From assembly GCF_900172355.1 (NCBI RefSeq), contig NZ_FWFZ01000004.1, positions 124,001 through 188,000 of the forward strand: a stretch of 64,000 nucleotides of DNA, written 5' to 3'. Positions 55,561-64,000 of this stretch are shown one piece after another. The first letter of the stretch is position 1; every line of letters starts with the position of its first letter. A program made the position numbers and the translations under genes. The notes under the pieces were generated by a model. That model was given only the letters and a program-made list of their open reading frames with translations, did no database searches and had not been told where the DNA came from. The stretch is from Roseisalinus antarcticus. GTDB taxonomy: Bacteria; Pseudomonadota; Alphaproteobacteria; Rhodobacterales; Rhodobacteraceae.

Positions 55561-58500
55561 ATGATCCGTTTGATCCTTGCCTTCGCTCTGCTGGTCGTTC
55601 CCGGTCTTGTGACAGCGCAGCAGGACGTGGTTCCGGACCGGCGGGTTGCGATTTCACGGAACCTGGATTTCTACGGATCGGACCTTGCGAGCATCTTCGA
55701 CACGACGCTGGACGCCTGCCAGGCGGCCTGCCTCGCGAACACGCAATGCGTCGGATTCACCTATAATCAGCGCAACGGGTCCTGTTTCCCGAAAGGGGCC
55801 GTGACCGAGGTGCAGCCCTATGACGGGGCGGTCTCGGCGCGGATCTATCCCACGGACCCGGCGGTCCTGGCCGCGGCGCCCGAGAAGATCGCTCGGCTGG
55901 ATTTCCTGCGGCCGGGCGATCTGTCCGAGGCGCGGACCCTCGGCCAGACCATCGGGCGGCTGCATTCCACCGACGAGCAGGATCCGGACGCCATGATCGC
56001 CCTGGCGCAGGAACGCCGGCGGGACGGCGCCCGAACCAGTGCCATGCGCTTTACCGGCGCGGCCCTTGCGGTGACGGATGATGCGGAGCTCTGGATCGAC
56101 TATTCGGTGCTTTCCCGGTCTGCCTCCGACCGCGAGGAGCGGGGCCGCGCCGTTCCCGCCGCGCTCAACGGCTTTCTGCGGGCGACGAGCCCGGCCCAGG
56201 AGCATACGGCGCTTGTCGCCCTCGCGCAGGCGCTGGAGGAGGACCGGCGCGGACGCCAGATGATAGACGCCCTGCGCCTGGCCCAGGACGCGCAGTTCCG
56301 GCGCGACACCGAGGTTCTGCTGGACGATGCCATCGGCAAATACGGGTTCCGGGTCCTCGATACCGATGTGGAAAGCGACAGCGCCGAACCGCGCCTTTGC
56401 GCGGAATTGTCGGAGGATCTGGTGCAGGCCGGGGTCGACTATGCCCCCTACGTGCAATTGCCCGACAGGACGCTGACCGTCAGCGGGTCGGGCCAGCAGA
56501 TCTGCGTCGATGGCGTGGCCCATGGCGAGCGCTATCGCATCGTCCTGCGCGAGGGGCTGCCGGCCGAAAGCGGCGAAGTGCTGGCACGGCCGGTGGAGCT
56601 TGAATTCTACGTGCGGGACAGGACGCCGCAGGTGCGCTTTGCCGGGCGCGGCTATGTCCTGCCCCGGACCGGTGACGCGGCGCTGCCGCTGGGCTCGGTC
56701 AATGTCGAGACGGTGGAGCTGTCGCTTTACCGGGTGTCGGACGGCAACCTCGTGCGGTCCATGCAGGAGGATCTCTTCGCGCAGCCGATCTATGACTACC
56801 GCGAGGATTTCTTCGCGACCTCGATCGGGACGCCTGTCTGGCAGGGCAGCGCGACCGTGGGGATGGAGCTGAACCAGGACATGACCGCGCGCCTGCCGCT
56901 GGACGCGGCCATCGCGGGGCAGGCGCCGGGCGTCTACGTCTTGCGGGCGACTGTCCCCGATGTCGACCAGCGCGACACGCCGGCGGCGACCCAGTGGTTC
57001 GTTCTGTCGGATCTCGGCATCGCGACGATGCAGGGGGTCGACGGGCTGACGATCATGGTCCGGTCGCTGGGCGATGCCAGCGCCACCGCCGGTGCGGAGG
57101 TCACGCTTGTCAGCCGGGCGAACGCCGTCCTCGGCACGGCCACGACCGATGCCCAGGGCGTGGCCCGTTTCGATCCCGGTCTGACCCGGGGCGTGGGGGC
57201 CGCGTCGCCCGCGCTGGTGACCGTCGAGACCGGCGACGACATGGCCTTTCTGTCGCTGACAGACCCGGCCTTCGATCTGTCCGACCGGGGTGTCGAGGGG
57301 CGCGAGCCGGCCCCGCCGATCGACGTGTTCCTGACCACCGATCGCGGCGCATACCGCGCGGGCGAGACGATCTTCGCCACCGCCCTGATGCGCGACGCCG
57401 AGGCCCTGGCAGAGCCGGGCGTGCCGCTGACCGCGATCCTGACCCGGCCCGACGGGGTCGAATACTCGCGCCACTTCTCGGGCGACGATCTGGCCGGCGG
57501 ACACGTCTTCGCGCTGCCGGTTGCGCCGTCGGCGCCGCGCGGGGTCTGGTTCGTCGCCGTCCACACCGATGTGGACGCGGCGCCCCTGGCGACCGAGACC
57601 GTGCTGGTCGAGGATTTCCTGCCCGAACGGATCGACGTGGAGCTTGCGCTTGCCGATGTCCTGCGCCAGTCCGAGACGCCGCCTCTCGGGGTTCAGGCCG
57701 ATTACCTCTTCGGCGCCCCCGCCGGCGGCCTGACCGTCGAGGGAGAGATCGTCCTGCGCGCCGCCAGCGCGGTCGAGGGGTTCCCGGGCTACATCTTCGG
57801 CCGCCACGACGCGCCATTCTCGCCGCGCGCCGAGAGCTTCGGCGGCGGCTGGCAGACCGACGACACCGGCGCCGCGACCGTCGATCTGCCGATCCCCGAG
57901 GCCGATGCCGGCGGGCGGCCGCTGGAATTGCTCGTCACCGCCCGGGTGCAGGAGCTTTCGGGCCGCCCGGTCGAGCGCAGCACCCGGGCGCAGGTCCTGC
58001 CCGACAGCGACCTGATCGGCATCAAGCCGGCGTTCGACGGGACCCTGTCCGAAGGCGCCGAAGCGGAATTCCGCGTCATCGGCCTGGATTCCGGGCTGGA
58101 GCCGGAACAGATGGAGGTGGTCTGGACGATCAACCGCGTCACCAGCCGCTACCAATGGTATCGCGTCAACGGCCGCTGGCTGTGGGAGCCGATCACCACC
58201 CGCGAGCGGATCGCCACGGGCGAGGGCATGCTGGGCGCCGAGCCCCTGCGCATCGGGGCGCCGGTCACCTGGGGCCGCTACGAGGTTGTGGTGGAGCGGA
58301 CGGGCGCCGATTATCTCGCGTCGTCCACCTCGTTCTACGCGGGCTGGTATGCGCCGGCCGATACATCCGTGACGCCCGACCTGCTGGAGGCGTCGCTGGA
58401 CGCCGAAAGCTATGCCGTGGGCGACACCGCGCAATTCCGGATCGTGCCGCGCTATGCGGGCACCGCCGTGGTCACGGTGATGTCCAACCGGGTGATCTCG

Positions 58501-60969
58501 ATGCAATCGGTCGAGGTCGGCGAGGGCGAGAACGTCATCCCCCTGACCGTGACCGACGAATGGGGGGCCGGCGCCTATGTCACCGCCTCGGTCATTCGGC
58601 CCATGGACGTGGACCAGGGGCGCAACCCGGCCCGCTCGCTGGGGCTGGCCCATGCCGCCGTGGACCCGGGCCCGAAGGCGCTCGACGTCAGCATCGAGGC
58701 GCCGGAATCGGCAATGCCCCGTGCCCCGCTCGAGGTGGCCGTGGCGGTCGATGGCGTGGCCGAGGTCGAGACGGCCTATGTGACGCTTGCGGCGGTGGAT
58801 GTCGGCATCCTCAACCTCACCGGTTTCGACAGCCCCGATCCGCAGGGCCATTACTTCGGTCAGCGAAAGCTGGGCGTCGAGATGCGGGACCTTTACGGGC
58901 GGTTGCTGGACGGCATGACCGGCGCCATGGGCGAGGTCCGCTCGGGCGGTGACAGCGGTGCGATGCCCGGGGCACAGGCGCCGCCGCCCACCGAGGAACT
59001 GGTGGCCTATTTCGAAGGCCCGGTGACCGTGGGCGCCGACGGCAAGGCGCGGGCTGTGTTCCAGATGCCGGCCTTCAACGGCACGGTGCGGCTGATGGCC
59101 GTGGCCTGGTCCGCCGGCGGCGTCGGGCAGGCCGAGGCGGATGTGCTCGTCCGCGATCCGGTCGTCGTCAACGTCACCGTGCCGCGGTTCATGGCGCCGG
59201 GCGATCGCAGCCGGATGCTGATCGAGGTCACCCATGCCTATGGCCCCACCGGCTTCGTCGGGCTGGAGGCCACATCCGACGGGATCGACGTGGGGATGCC
59301 CGGCGGGCTGTTCGGGGGCGATGTCGCGGACAAGACCGGCTTTGTCCGGTCCCTGCCGCTCGTGGCCGACGCGGCCGGGGTGCAGGAGATTACCGTGGCG
59401 GCCACCCTGCCGGACGGCACCAGGCTGGAGCGGACGGTGACCGTCCCGGTGGAGCGCAACGACCCCGTGGTCTCGCGCACCTCGCGGTTCACGCTTGCGT
59501 CGGGCGATGTCTTTGCCTTCGACGACCAGGTCTTTGCGGGCTTTGTACCGGGGTCGGGCAGTGCCACCCTTTCAGTCGGGCCGCTCGCGCGGTTCGACGC
59601 GCCCGGCCTTCTGGCGATGCTCGACCGCTATCCCTATGGCTGCACAGAGCAGGTCACCTCGGGCGCCCTGCCGCTGCTCTATTTCGACCAGGTCGCCGTG
59701 GCGATGGGGCTGGAGCAGGCCGATACGATCTCGACCCGGATCGAGGAGGCGGTCGCGACGATCCTCACCCGGCAAGCGCGCAACGGGTCCTTCGGCATGT
59801 GGCGGCCGTCTTCGGGCAACCTCTGGCTGGACGCCTATGTCACGGATTTCCTAAGCCGGGCCAGGGCGCGGGGCCACGACGTGCCGGATGTCGCCTTCGA
59901 GATGGCGGTCAACAACCTGTCCAACCGGGTGAATTACTATCCCGATTTCGACACTGGGGCCGAGGATCTGGCCTATGCCCTGCTGGTCCTCGCCCGCGAG
60001 GGGGCCGCGGCCATCGGTGACCTGCGCTATTACGCGGACGAGAAGGCGGATGCCTTCGGTTCTCCGCTCGCGGCGGCCCAGCTTGGCGCGGCGCTTGCGC
60101 AATACGGAGAGCAGCGCCGCGCCGACAAGATGTTCGGGCGTGCGCAGGCGGTCCTGTCCAACCGGCTCGCGGCCGAGGAGAGGGCCTATTGGCGGGCGGA
60201 TTTCGGCACCGACCAGCGGGACGCGGCCGCCGTTCTGACCCTCGCGGTGGAGGCCGGGTCGACCGCGGTCGACACTGCTCGGCTGGCCGGCGCGATCGCG
60301 CAGTCCGGCCGGGCCTCGACGCAAGAGGCGGCCTGGACGCTGCTGGCCGCAAACGCACTGGTCGACGACCTGCGCGAGGCCGGGGTGACGGTGAACGGAG
60401 AGCTTCCGGACGGCCCCCTTGTCCACCTGCGGGAGGATGCCGCGGATGCGGCGCCAGTCCTCTTCGAGAACGGCGGCGACGACGTCGCGCTGACGCTGAC
60501 GACCTTCGGGGTTCCCGAGGTGCCGGAGCCGGCGGGGGGCAACGGCTATGCCATTTCGCGCAAGTACTACACGCTGGACGGGCAAGAGACTCAGCCCTCC
60601 GGCCAGCAGGTCGGCACCCGTCTTGTGGCGGTGGTGACCGTGCGGCCCTTCGGCCGGCAGGAGGCGCGGCTGATGGTCGACGACCCGCTGCCCGCCGGGT
60701 TCGAGATCGACAACCCGAACCTGTTGCGCGGCGGCGATATCTCGGGGCTTGAATGGCTCGAGATGGCAGAGCCCGAGACGGCCGAGTTCCGGTCCGACAG
60801 GTTCCTTGCCGCGGTGGACCGGCAATCGGCCGCGTCGTTCAACCTGGCCTATGTCGTCCGTGCGGTCTCTCCGGGAGAGTTCCATCACCCCGCGGCCAGC
60901 GTCGAGGACATGTATCGACCCCAGATGCGCGCCCATACGGACCCGGGCCTGGTGACCGTCGTCGAATGA
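55561..60969 (+). CDS. Alpha-2-macroglobulin family protein with PAN-like domain and thioester
   Basis: This 1802-residue envelope protein starts with a signal peptide (MIRLILAFALLVVPGLVTA, no lipobox Cys), then a PAN/apple-like Cys-rich domain (about 40-100; DACQAACLANTQCVGFTYN, GSCFPKGAV), then macroglobulin domains and the thioester motif YPYGCTEQVTSG with C1361. In bacteria such proteins trap proteases by covalent bonding. E. coli YfhM is the model and is a lipoprotein; this one is not. The stop overlaps pbpC (ATGA), the same pairing as in E. coli. Confidence 0.93.
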   Translation: MIRLILAFALLVVPGLVTAQQDVVPDRRVAISRNLDFYGSDLASIFDTTLDACQAACLANTQCVGFTYNQRNGSCFPKGAVTEVQPYDGAVSARIYPTDPAVLAAAPEKIARLDFLRPGDLSEARTLGQTIGRLHSTDEQDPDAMIALAQERRRDGARTSAMRFTGAALAVTDDAELWIDYSVLSRSASDREERGRAVPAALNGFLRATSPAQEHTALVALAQALEEDRRGRQMIDALRLAQDAQFRRDTEVLLDDAIGKYGFRVLDTDVESDSAEPRLCAELSEDLVQAGVDYAPYVQLPDRTLTVSGSGQQICVDGVAHGERYRIVLREGLPAESGEVLARPVELEFYVRDRTPQVRFAGRGYVLPRTGDAALPLGSVNVETVELSLYRVSDGNLVRSMQEDLFAQPIYDYREDFFATSIGTPVWQGSATVGMELNQDMTARLPLDAAIAGQAPGVYVLRATVPDVDQRDTPAATQWFVLSDLGIATMQGVDGLTIMVRSLGDASATAGAEVTLVSRANAVLGTATTDAQGVARFDPGLTRGVGAASPALVTVETGDDMAFLSLTDPAFDLSDRGVEGREPAPPIDVFLTTDRGAYRAGETIFATALMRDAEALAEPGVPLTAILTRPDGVEYSRHFSGDDLAGGHVFALPVAPSAPRGVWFVAVHTDVDAAPLATETVLVEDFLPERIDVELALADVLRQSETPPLGVQADYLFGAPAGGLTVEGEIVLRAASAVEGFPGYIFGRHDAPFSPRAESFGGGWQTDDTGAATVDLPIPEADAGGRPLELLVTARVQELSGRPVERSTRAQVLPDSDLIGIKPAFDGTLSEGAEAEFRVIGLDSGLEPEQMEVVWTINRVTSRYQWYRVNGRWLWEPITTRERIATGEGMLGAEPLRIGAPVTWGRYEVVVERTGADYLASSTSFYAGWYAPADTSVTPDLLEASLDAESYAVGDTAQFRIVPRYAGTAVVTVMSNRVISMQSVEVGEGENVIPLTVTDEWGAGAYVTASVIRPMDVDQGRNPARSLGLAHAAVDPGPKALDVSIEAPESAMPRAPLEVAVAVDGVAEVETAYVTLAAVDVGILNLTGFDSPDPQGHYFGQRKLGVEMRDLYGRLLDGMTGAMGEVRSGGDSGAMPGAQAPPPTEELVAYFEGPVTVGADGKARAVFQMPAFNGTVRLMAVAWSAGGVGQAEADVLVRDPVVVNVTVPRFMAPGDRSRMLIEVTHAYGPTGFVGLEATSDGIDVGMPGGLFGGDVADKTGFVRSLPLVADAAGVQEITVAATLPDGTRLERTVTVPVERNDPVVSRTSRFTLASGDVFAFDDQVFAGFVPGSGSATLSVGPLARFDAPGLLAMLDRYPYGCTEQVTSGALPLLYFDQVAVAMGLEQADTISTRIEEAVATILTRQARNGSFGMWRPSSGNLWLDAYVTDFLSRARARGHDVPDVAFEMAVNNLSNRVNYYPDFDTGAEDLAYALLVLAREGAAAIGDLRYYADEKADAFGSPLAAAQLGAALAQYGEQRRADKMFGRAQAVLSNRLAAEERAYWRADFGTDQRDAAAVLTLAVEAGSTAVDTARLAGAIAQSGRASTQEAAWTLLAANALVDDLREAGVTVNGELPDGPLVHLREDAADAAPVLFENGGDDVALTLTTFGVPEVPEPAGGNGYAISRKYYTLDGQETQPSGQQVGTRLVAVVTVRPFGRQEARLMVDDPLPAGFEIDNPNLLRGGDISGLEWLEMAEPETAEFRSDRFLAAVDRQSAASFNLAYVVRAVSPGEFHHPAASVEDMYRPQMRAHTDPGLVTVVE

Positions 60970-63005
60970 CGGGCCGCAGCCTCGCCGTTCTGCTCGTCGC
61001 CTGTGTGCTGGTTCTGGGCGGGCTGGCGGCGGGCCGGGACGCTTTCGACCGTTGGGTCGATGCGACGGACCTGCCGCCTCTGGTGGCGGAAACCTCCGTC
61101 GAGGTGCTGGATCGCGACGGCATCCTGCTGCGCCCGTTCCTCGTGGCGGATGGGCGCTGGCGGCTGGCGGTGCCGTTCGAGGGGGTCGATCCGACCTATG
61201 TCGACATGCTCGTGCGCTACGAGGACAAGCGCTTCTGGGATCACCACGGGGTCGACCCGGTGGCGATGATACGGGCCGTCGGCCAGGCGCTGCGCCATGG
61301 GCGGATCATCTCCGGCGGCTCAACCCTGACGATGCAGGTGGCGCGGATCCTCGAGGATGGCACGACCGGGCAGGTGGGTGGCAAGCTGCGGCAGATACGC
61401 GTGGCGCTGGCGCTGGAACGCCGGCTGTCGAAGGAACAGATCCTCACGCTCTACCTGAACCGGGCGCCGTTCGGCGGCAACCTGGAGGGGGTCCGGGCCG
61501 CGTCCATCGCCTATTTCGCCAAACCGCCCGGGCGGCTGACGCCGGCGCAGGCGGCGCTGCTCGTGGCGCTGCCGCAATCGCCCGAGGCCCGCCGCCCCGA
61601 CCGCGACCCGGCGGCGGCGCGGGCGGCGCGCGACCGCGTGCTGGCGCGGATGGCGCGGGACGGCATCCTGACAAGCGCCGGGGCGCAGGCCGCGGTGACC
61701 GAGGCCGCGCCCGCCGGCCGGGTCGACTTTCCCGCGCTCGCCGCTCACCTGGCCGAGCGCGTGACCTCCGAGGACCCGGAGGCGGGCATCCACCGGCTGA
61801 CGCTGGACGCGGGCCTTCAGGCCGGGCTGGAGGCGCTGGCCGCCGAGGCCGTGCGCGACGCCGGGGCGCGGATGCAGGTCGCCATCGTCGTCGCAGATCA
61901 CCGCACCGGCGAGATCCTGGCGCAGGTCGGCTCGGCCGCCTATCGCGCGGACGCGCGGCAGGGCTTCGTCGACATGACACGGGCGCTGCGCTCGCCCGGC
62001 TCCACGCTCAAGCCGCTGATCTACGGGCTGTCCTTCGACCAGGGGCTGGCCCATCCCGAGACGTTGATCGCCGACAGGCCGGTGAGTTTCGACGGCTACG
62101 CGCCGCAGAATTTCGACGGCCTGTTCCGGGGCGAATTGCGGGTCCGGCGGGCGCTGCAGCTGTCGCTCAACGTGCCTGTCGTCGCCCTGCTGCAGGCGCT
62201 GGGGCCGCAACATCTGCTGACCGCGCTGCGCCGCGCGGGCGCCGAGCCGGTGCTGCCGGGCGGCCGGCCGGGCCTGGCGATCGGGCTGGGCGGCCTTGGC
62301 CTGACGCTGGAGGACATGATGCGGGTCTACGCGGCGCTTGGCCATGGCGGCGAGGCGGTCGATCTGCGGGTGCGCGGGGCGGCCACCACGGGCTTTGTTC
62401 CCCACCGGCTGATGAATCGCGCCGCGGCCTGGCAGGTCGCGGACATCCTGCGCGACGCGCCCCGGCCTGCCGGGGTGATCGGCGAGGGCATCGCTTTCAA
62501 GACCGGCACCTCCTACGGCTATCGCGACGCCTGGGCACTAGGCTTCGACGGGGCGCATGTGGTCGGCGTCTGGATGGGCCGCGCCGATGGCACCCCGGTG
62601 CCGGGGATGTACGGCGCCGGGCTCGCGGCCCCGGTCATGTTCGCCGCCTTCGAACGGGTGGCGCCCGAGGTCACCCCCCTGCCGCCCCCGCCGCCCGAAA
62701 CCGTGATCGTCGCAAATGCGGGCCTGCCGCAGGCGCTTCGGCGCTTCCGCGCCCCAGGGGAGGTGGTCGAGCGGGACGGACCCCGGATCGCCTTTCCCCC
62801 CGAGGGCGCCGTGGTCGAGGGTGAGGCGCTGGTCCTCAAGGTGCGCGACGGCGCGGCCCCGTTCACCTGGCTGGCCAACGGGGCGCCGGTTGCCAGCGGT
62901 CACCGCCGGGAGGTGCAGATCAGCGGCCTCGGGCGCGGCTTCTCGACGCTGTCGGTGATCGACGCCGAAGGGCGCGCGGCCCGGGTTTCGATCGAGATGC
63001 GCTAA
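60966..63005 (+). CDS. pbpC: Penicillin-binding protein 1C PbpC
   Basis: PbpC is a bifunctional class A penicillin-binding protein that polymerises and may crosslink peptidoglycan. The 679-residue protein has an N-terminal membrane segment (1-25), the glycosyltransferase domain (RYEDKRFWDHHGVDP near 80; ISGGSTLTMQVAR; YLNRAPFGGNLEG), the transpeptidase domain with S-x2-K in SPGSTLKPLIYG near 345 and KTGTS near 515, and the C-terminal PBP1C domain. It is coupled to the alpha-2-macroglobulin gene and likely repairs the wall after attack. Confidence 0.95.
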   Translation: MTGRSLAVLLVACVLVLGGLAAGRDAFDRWVDATDLPPLVAETSVEVLDRDGILLRPFLVADGRWRLAVPFEGVDPTYVDMLVRYEDKRFWDHHGVDPVAMIRAVGQALRHGRIISGGSTLTMQVARILEDGTTGQVGGKLRQIRVALALERRLSKEQILTLYLNRAPFGGNLEGVRAASIAYFAKPPGRLTPAQAALLVALPQSPEARRPDRDPAAARAARDRVLARMARDGILTSAGAQAAVTEAAPAGRVDFPALAAHLAERVTSEDPEAGIHRLTLDAGLQAGLEALAAEAVRDAGARMQVAIVVADHRTGEILAQVGSAAYRADARQGFVDMTRALRSPGSTLKPLIYGLSFDQGLAHPETLIADRPVSFDGYAPQNFDGLFRGELRVRRALQLSLNVPVVALLQALGPQHLLTALRRAGAEPVLPGGRPGLAIGLGGLGLTLEDMMRVYAALGHGGEAVDLRVRGAATTGFVPHRLMNRAAAWQVADILRDAPRPAGVIGEGIAFKTGTSYGYRDAWALGFDGAHVVGVWMGRADGTPVPGMYGAGLAAPVMFAAFERVAPEVTPLPPPPPETVIVANAGLPQALRRFRAPGEVVERDGPRIAFPPEGAVVEGEALVLKVRDGAAPFTWLANGAPVASGHRREVQISGLGRGFSTLSVIDAEGRAARVSIEMR

Positions 63006-63167
63006 GATCCCCGCGGATCGGCTTGAATTGGCCGAAAACCCTCACGGCGCCGTGAAAGACTGCGGTTTCTTCGGCACAGTTAGTGACAAATCCGACACGT
63101 GGTCGATTGACCATGCGCCGGCGAAGGCGCTTGCATTGCTCGTGGGCGATGTCTGGGGGCCTGCCTT

Positions 63168-63284
63168 ATGCGATGTAACGTGATTCTGACGATTTGCCGA
63201 TTCATCCGGTTGACTGCGATCAGTTTCGCGGTCTTCGCCGTCGTGCCCTATCTGCCGATCCTGGCGTGGGAGACGCTGCGGTGA
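63168..63284 (+). CDS. 38-residue membrane-type small protein
   Basis: A short frame starts at ATG 63168 behind GGGGG and encodes MRCNVILTICRFIRLTAISF followed by a hydrophobic stretch (AVFAVVPYLPILAWETLR), one probable membrane segment. Its TGA overlaps the GTG start of the next small membrane protein (GTGA), the same coupling seen for known operons in this window. That overlap is the main support. Function unknown. Confidence 0.5.
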   Translation: MRCNVILTICRFIRLTAISFAVFAVVPYLPILAWETLR

Positions 63285-63538
63285 CCTGGCCCATTGTTCT
63301 GTTCTTCGTGCTTCAGGGGGTGATATTCCTGGCCTGGGCGGCGCTGGCGTTTCGGACGCTGTTCCACCTGCGGACCCTGGCGGTCGCCGAAACCGGCCGG
63401 ATTTTTCCCGGCCCGCTCACCTTTCTGGGGGCGGTTTCGGGCTGGCTGCGGGACCCGGACGAGGCGCTTCCGCGGCGGCTTTTGGCTGGAATGACCTTTC
63501 TTCTGTTCGCCTTGGCCGGGATCTCTTCGGTCGCGTGA
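63281..63538 (+). CDS. 85-residue membrane protein
   Basis: The GTG start at 63281 gives an 85-residue protein with two predicted membrane segments (WPIVLFFVLQGVIFLAWAAL and RLLAGMTFLLFALAGISSV) joined by a short cytoplasmic or periplasmic loop (ETGRIFPGPLTFL...DPDEALPRR). No family recognised. It sits between the 38-residue protein and an ABC ATPase gene 53 bp downstream, so it may belong to the same transport or envelope unit. Confidence 0.68.
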   Translation: MTWPIVLFFVLQGVIFLAWAALAFRTLFHLRTLAVAETGRIFPGPLTFLGAVSGWLRDPDEALPRRLLAGMTFLLFALAGISSVA

Positions 63539-63591
63539 CTTTCCGCCGGCGGCGGACGTGTTAGGTCCTGCGCAAAGCAAGGAGTCTTTGC

Positions 63592-64000
63592 GTGCTGGAT
63601 GTCCGTGACGTCAGTAAGAGTTACCCCGGGGCCGAGGGGCCGGTGCCCGTGCTGCAAGGCGTGTCCCTGACGCTGGCGCGGGGCGAGACGCTTGCTTTGA
63701 CGGGCGAGTCCGGATCGGGAAAGTCCACGCTTCTGCACCTGATCGGCGGGCTCGACGCGCCCGATGCGGGCTGGATCACGCTGGCGGGCGAAGAGTTGAC
63801 CGCGATGGATGATCGCGGCCGGGCGCGGATGCGGCGCGACGTGGTCGGCGTCGTGTTCCAGCAGTTCAACCTGATCCCCTCGCTGAATGTAGGGGCCAAT
63901 ATCGCGTTTCAGGCGCGGATGGCGGGCCGTCACGATGCCGCCTGGTGCGATGCCCTCGCCAGCCGGATGGGGCTGGCCGCGCATCTGGGCAAATACCCCG
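63592..64000 (+). CDS. ABC transporter ATP-binding protein, LolD/MacB-like (3' truncated)
   Basis: The visible 136 residues have Walker A GESGSGKSTLLHLIGGLD and the Q-loop VVFQQFNLIPSLNVGANIAFQ. The GLD and FNLIPSLNV blocks are typical of LolD/MacB/FtsE-like ATPases that work with a membrane permease on lipoprotein or antimicrobial export. It starts at GTG 63592 behind AAGGAG at 7 bp. The signature motif, Walker B and any permease lie beyond the window. Confidence 0.85.
   Translation, partial: MLDVRDVSKSYPGAEGPVPVLQGVSLTLARGETLALTGESGSGKSTLLHLIGGLDAPDAGWITLAGEELTAMDDRGRARMRRDVVGVVFQQFNLIPSLNVGANIAFQARMAGRHDAAWCDALASRMGLAAHLGKYP

Noticed and set aside
55654-59235. A 1193-codon open frame on the minus strand
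   Set aside because: It is antisense to the well-supported alpha-2-macroglobulin gene; such long frames arise from the third-position GC bias. Its translation is low-complexity and matches no family.

Overview
The window looks like chromosomal DNA of an alphaproteobacterium of the family Rhodobacteraceae (Roseobacter/Rhodobacter group). The evidence is the uniformly high GC content, the gene orders (rimP-nusA-ylxR-infB; peptidyl-prolyl isomerase-argJ-mutT divergent from secA; lptC-lptA-lptB next to hpf-ptsN; HDAC-like gene-xseB-ispA-dxs; ilvE-petP-petR), many ATGA/GTGA/TTGA stop-start overlaps and frequent GTG and TTG starts. I saw no rRNA, tRNA, CRISPR array, prophage or plasmid backbone. 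One insertion sequence (IS5 family, 2582-3421) is the only clear mobile element.

Layout. 1-6100: end of a ComF-type phosphoribosyltransferase, grxC, a nitrilase-family amidase and a MarR regulator run rightward. An FkbM methyltransferase and ubiG run leftward with the IS between them. Then come pip and a half-size solute-binding protein. 6100-11700: the rimP-nusA-ylxR-infB translation/transcription operon, with a hairpin-rich leader and a strong terminator at its end. 11700-14650: leftward genes for a 46-residue protein with a very good ribosome binding site, mutT, argJ and a parvulin-type isomerase. 14650-20450: secA followed by two envelope proteins of unknown function, the second a phosphate-binding-protein-like/OmpA fusion. 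20450-24600: radC, dnaJ and dnaK leftward, with a heat-shock-like promoter before dnaK. 24590-26780: alkB, an SH3-like secreted protein and a polysaccharide-export-type ABC permease.

26900-37180: a rightward surface-glycan block: cysQ, kdsB, a family 2 glycosyltransferase, galU, galE, a GT4-type glycosyltransferase, a second GT2-like enzyme, a GT14-type branching enzyme with a large extra C-terminal domain, and a protein with two sulfotransferase-like halves. CysQ destroys PAP, the by-product of PAPS-dependent sulfation, so the block is best read as a candidate locus for a sulfated, possibly Kdo-containing, surface polysaccharide. This is the most interesting group in the window.

37180-43020: leftward ptsN, hpf, lptB, lptA, lptC, kdsD, rnd and purU (rpoN is absent from its usual place between lptB and hpf). 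43200-48130: trhO, a 62-residue basic protein, a PAS-domain protein, ilvE and the petP-petR regulator pair. 48150-52740: a secreted protein, an HDAC-like deacetylase, xseB, ispA and dxs (isoprenoid precursor supply). 52830-55400: a bacterial voltage-gated sodium channel with a TLESWSM filter, an NAD-dependent epimerase-like protein and yaaA. 55560-64000: a very large alpha-2-macroglobulin with an N-terminal PAN-like domain and a CTEQ thioester motif, its partner pbpC (PBP1C), two tiny membrane proteins, and the start of an ABC transporter ATPase cut by the window end.
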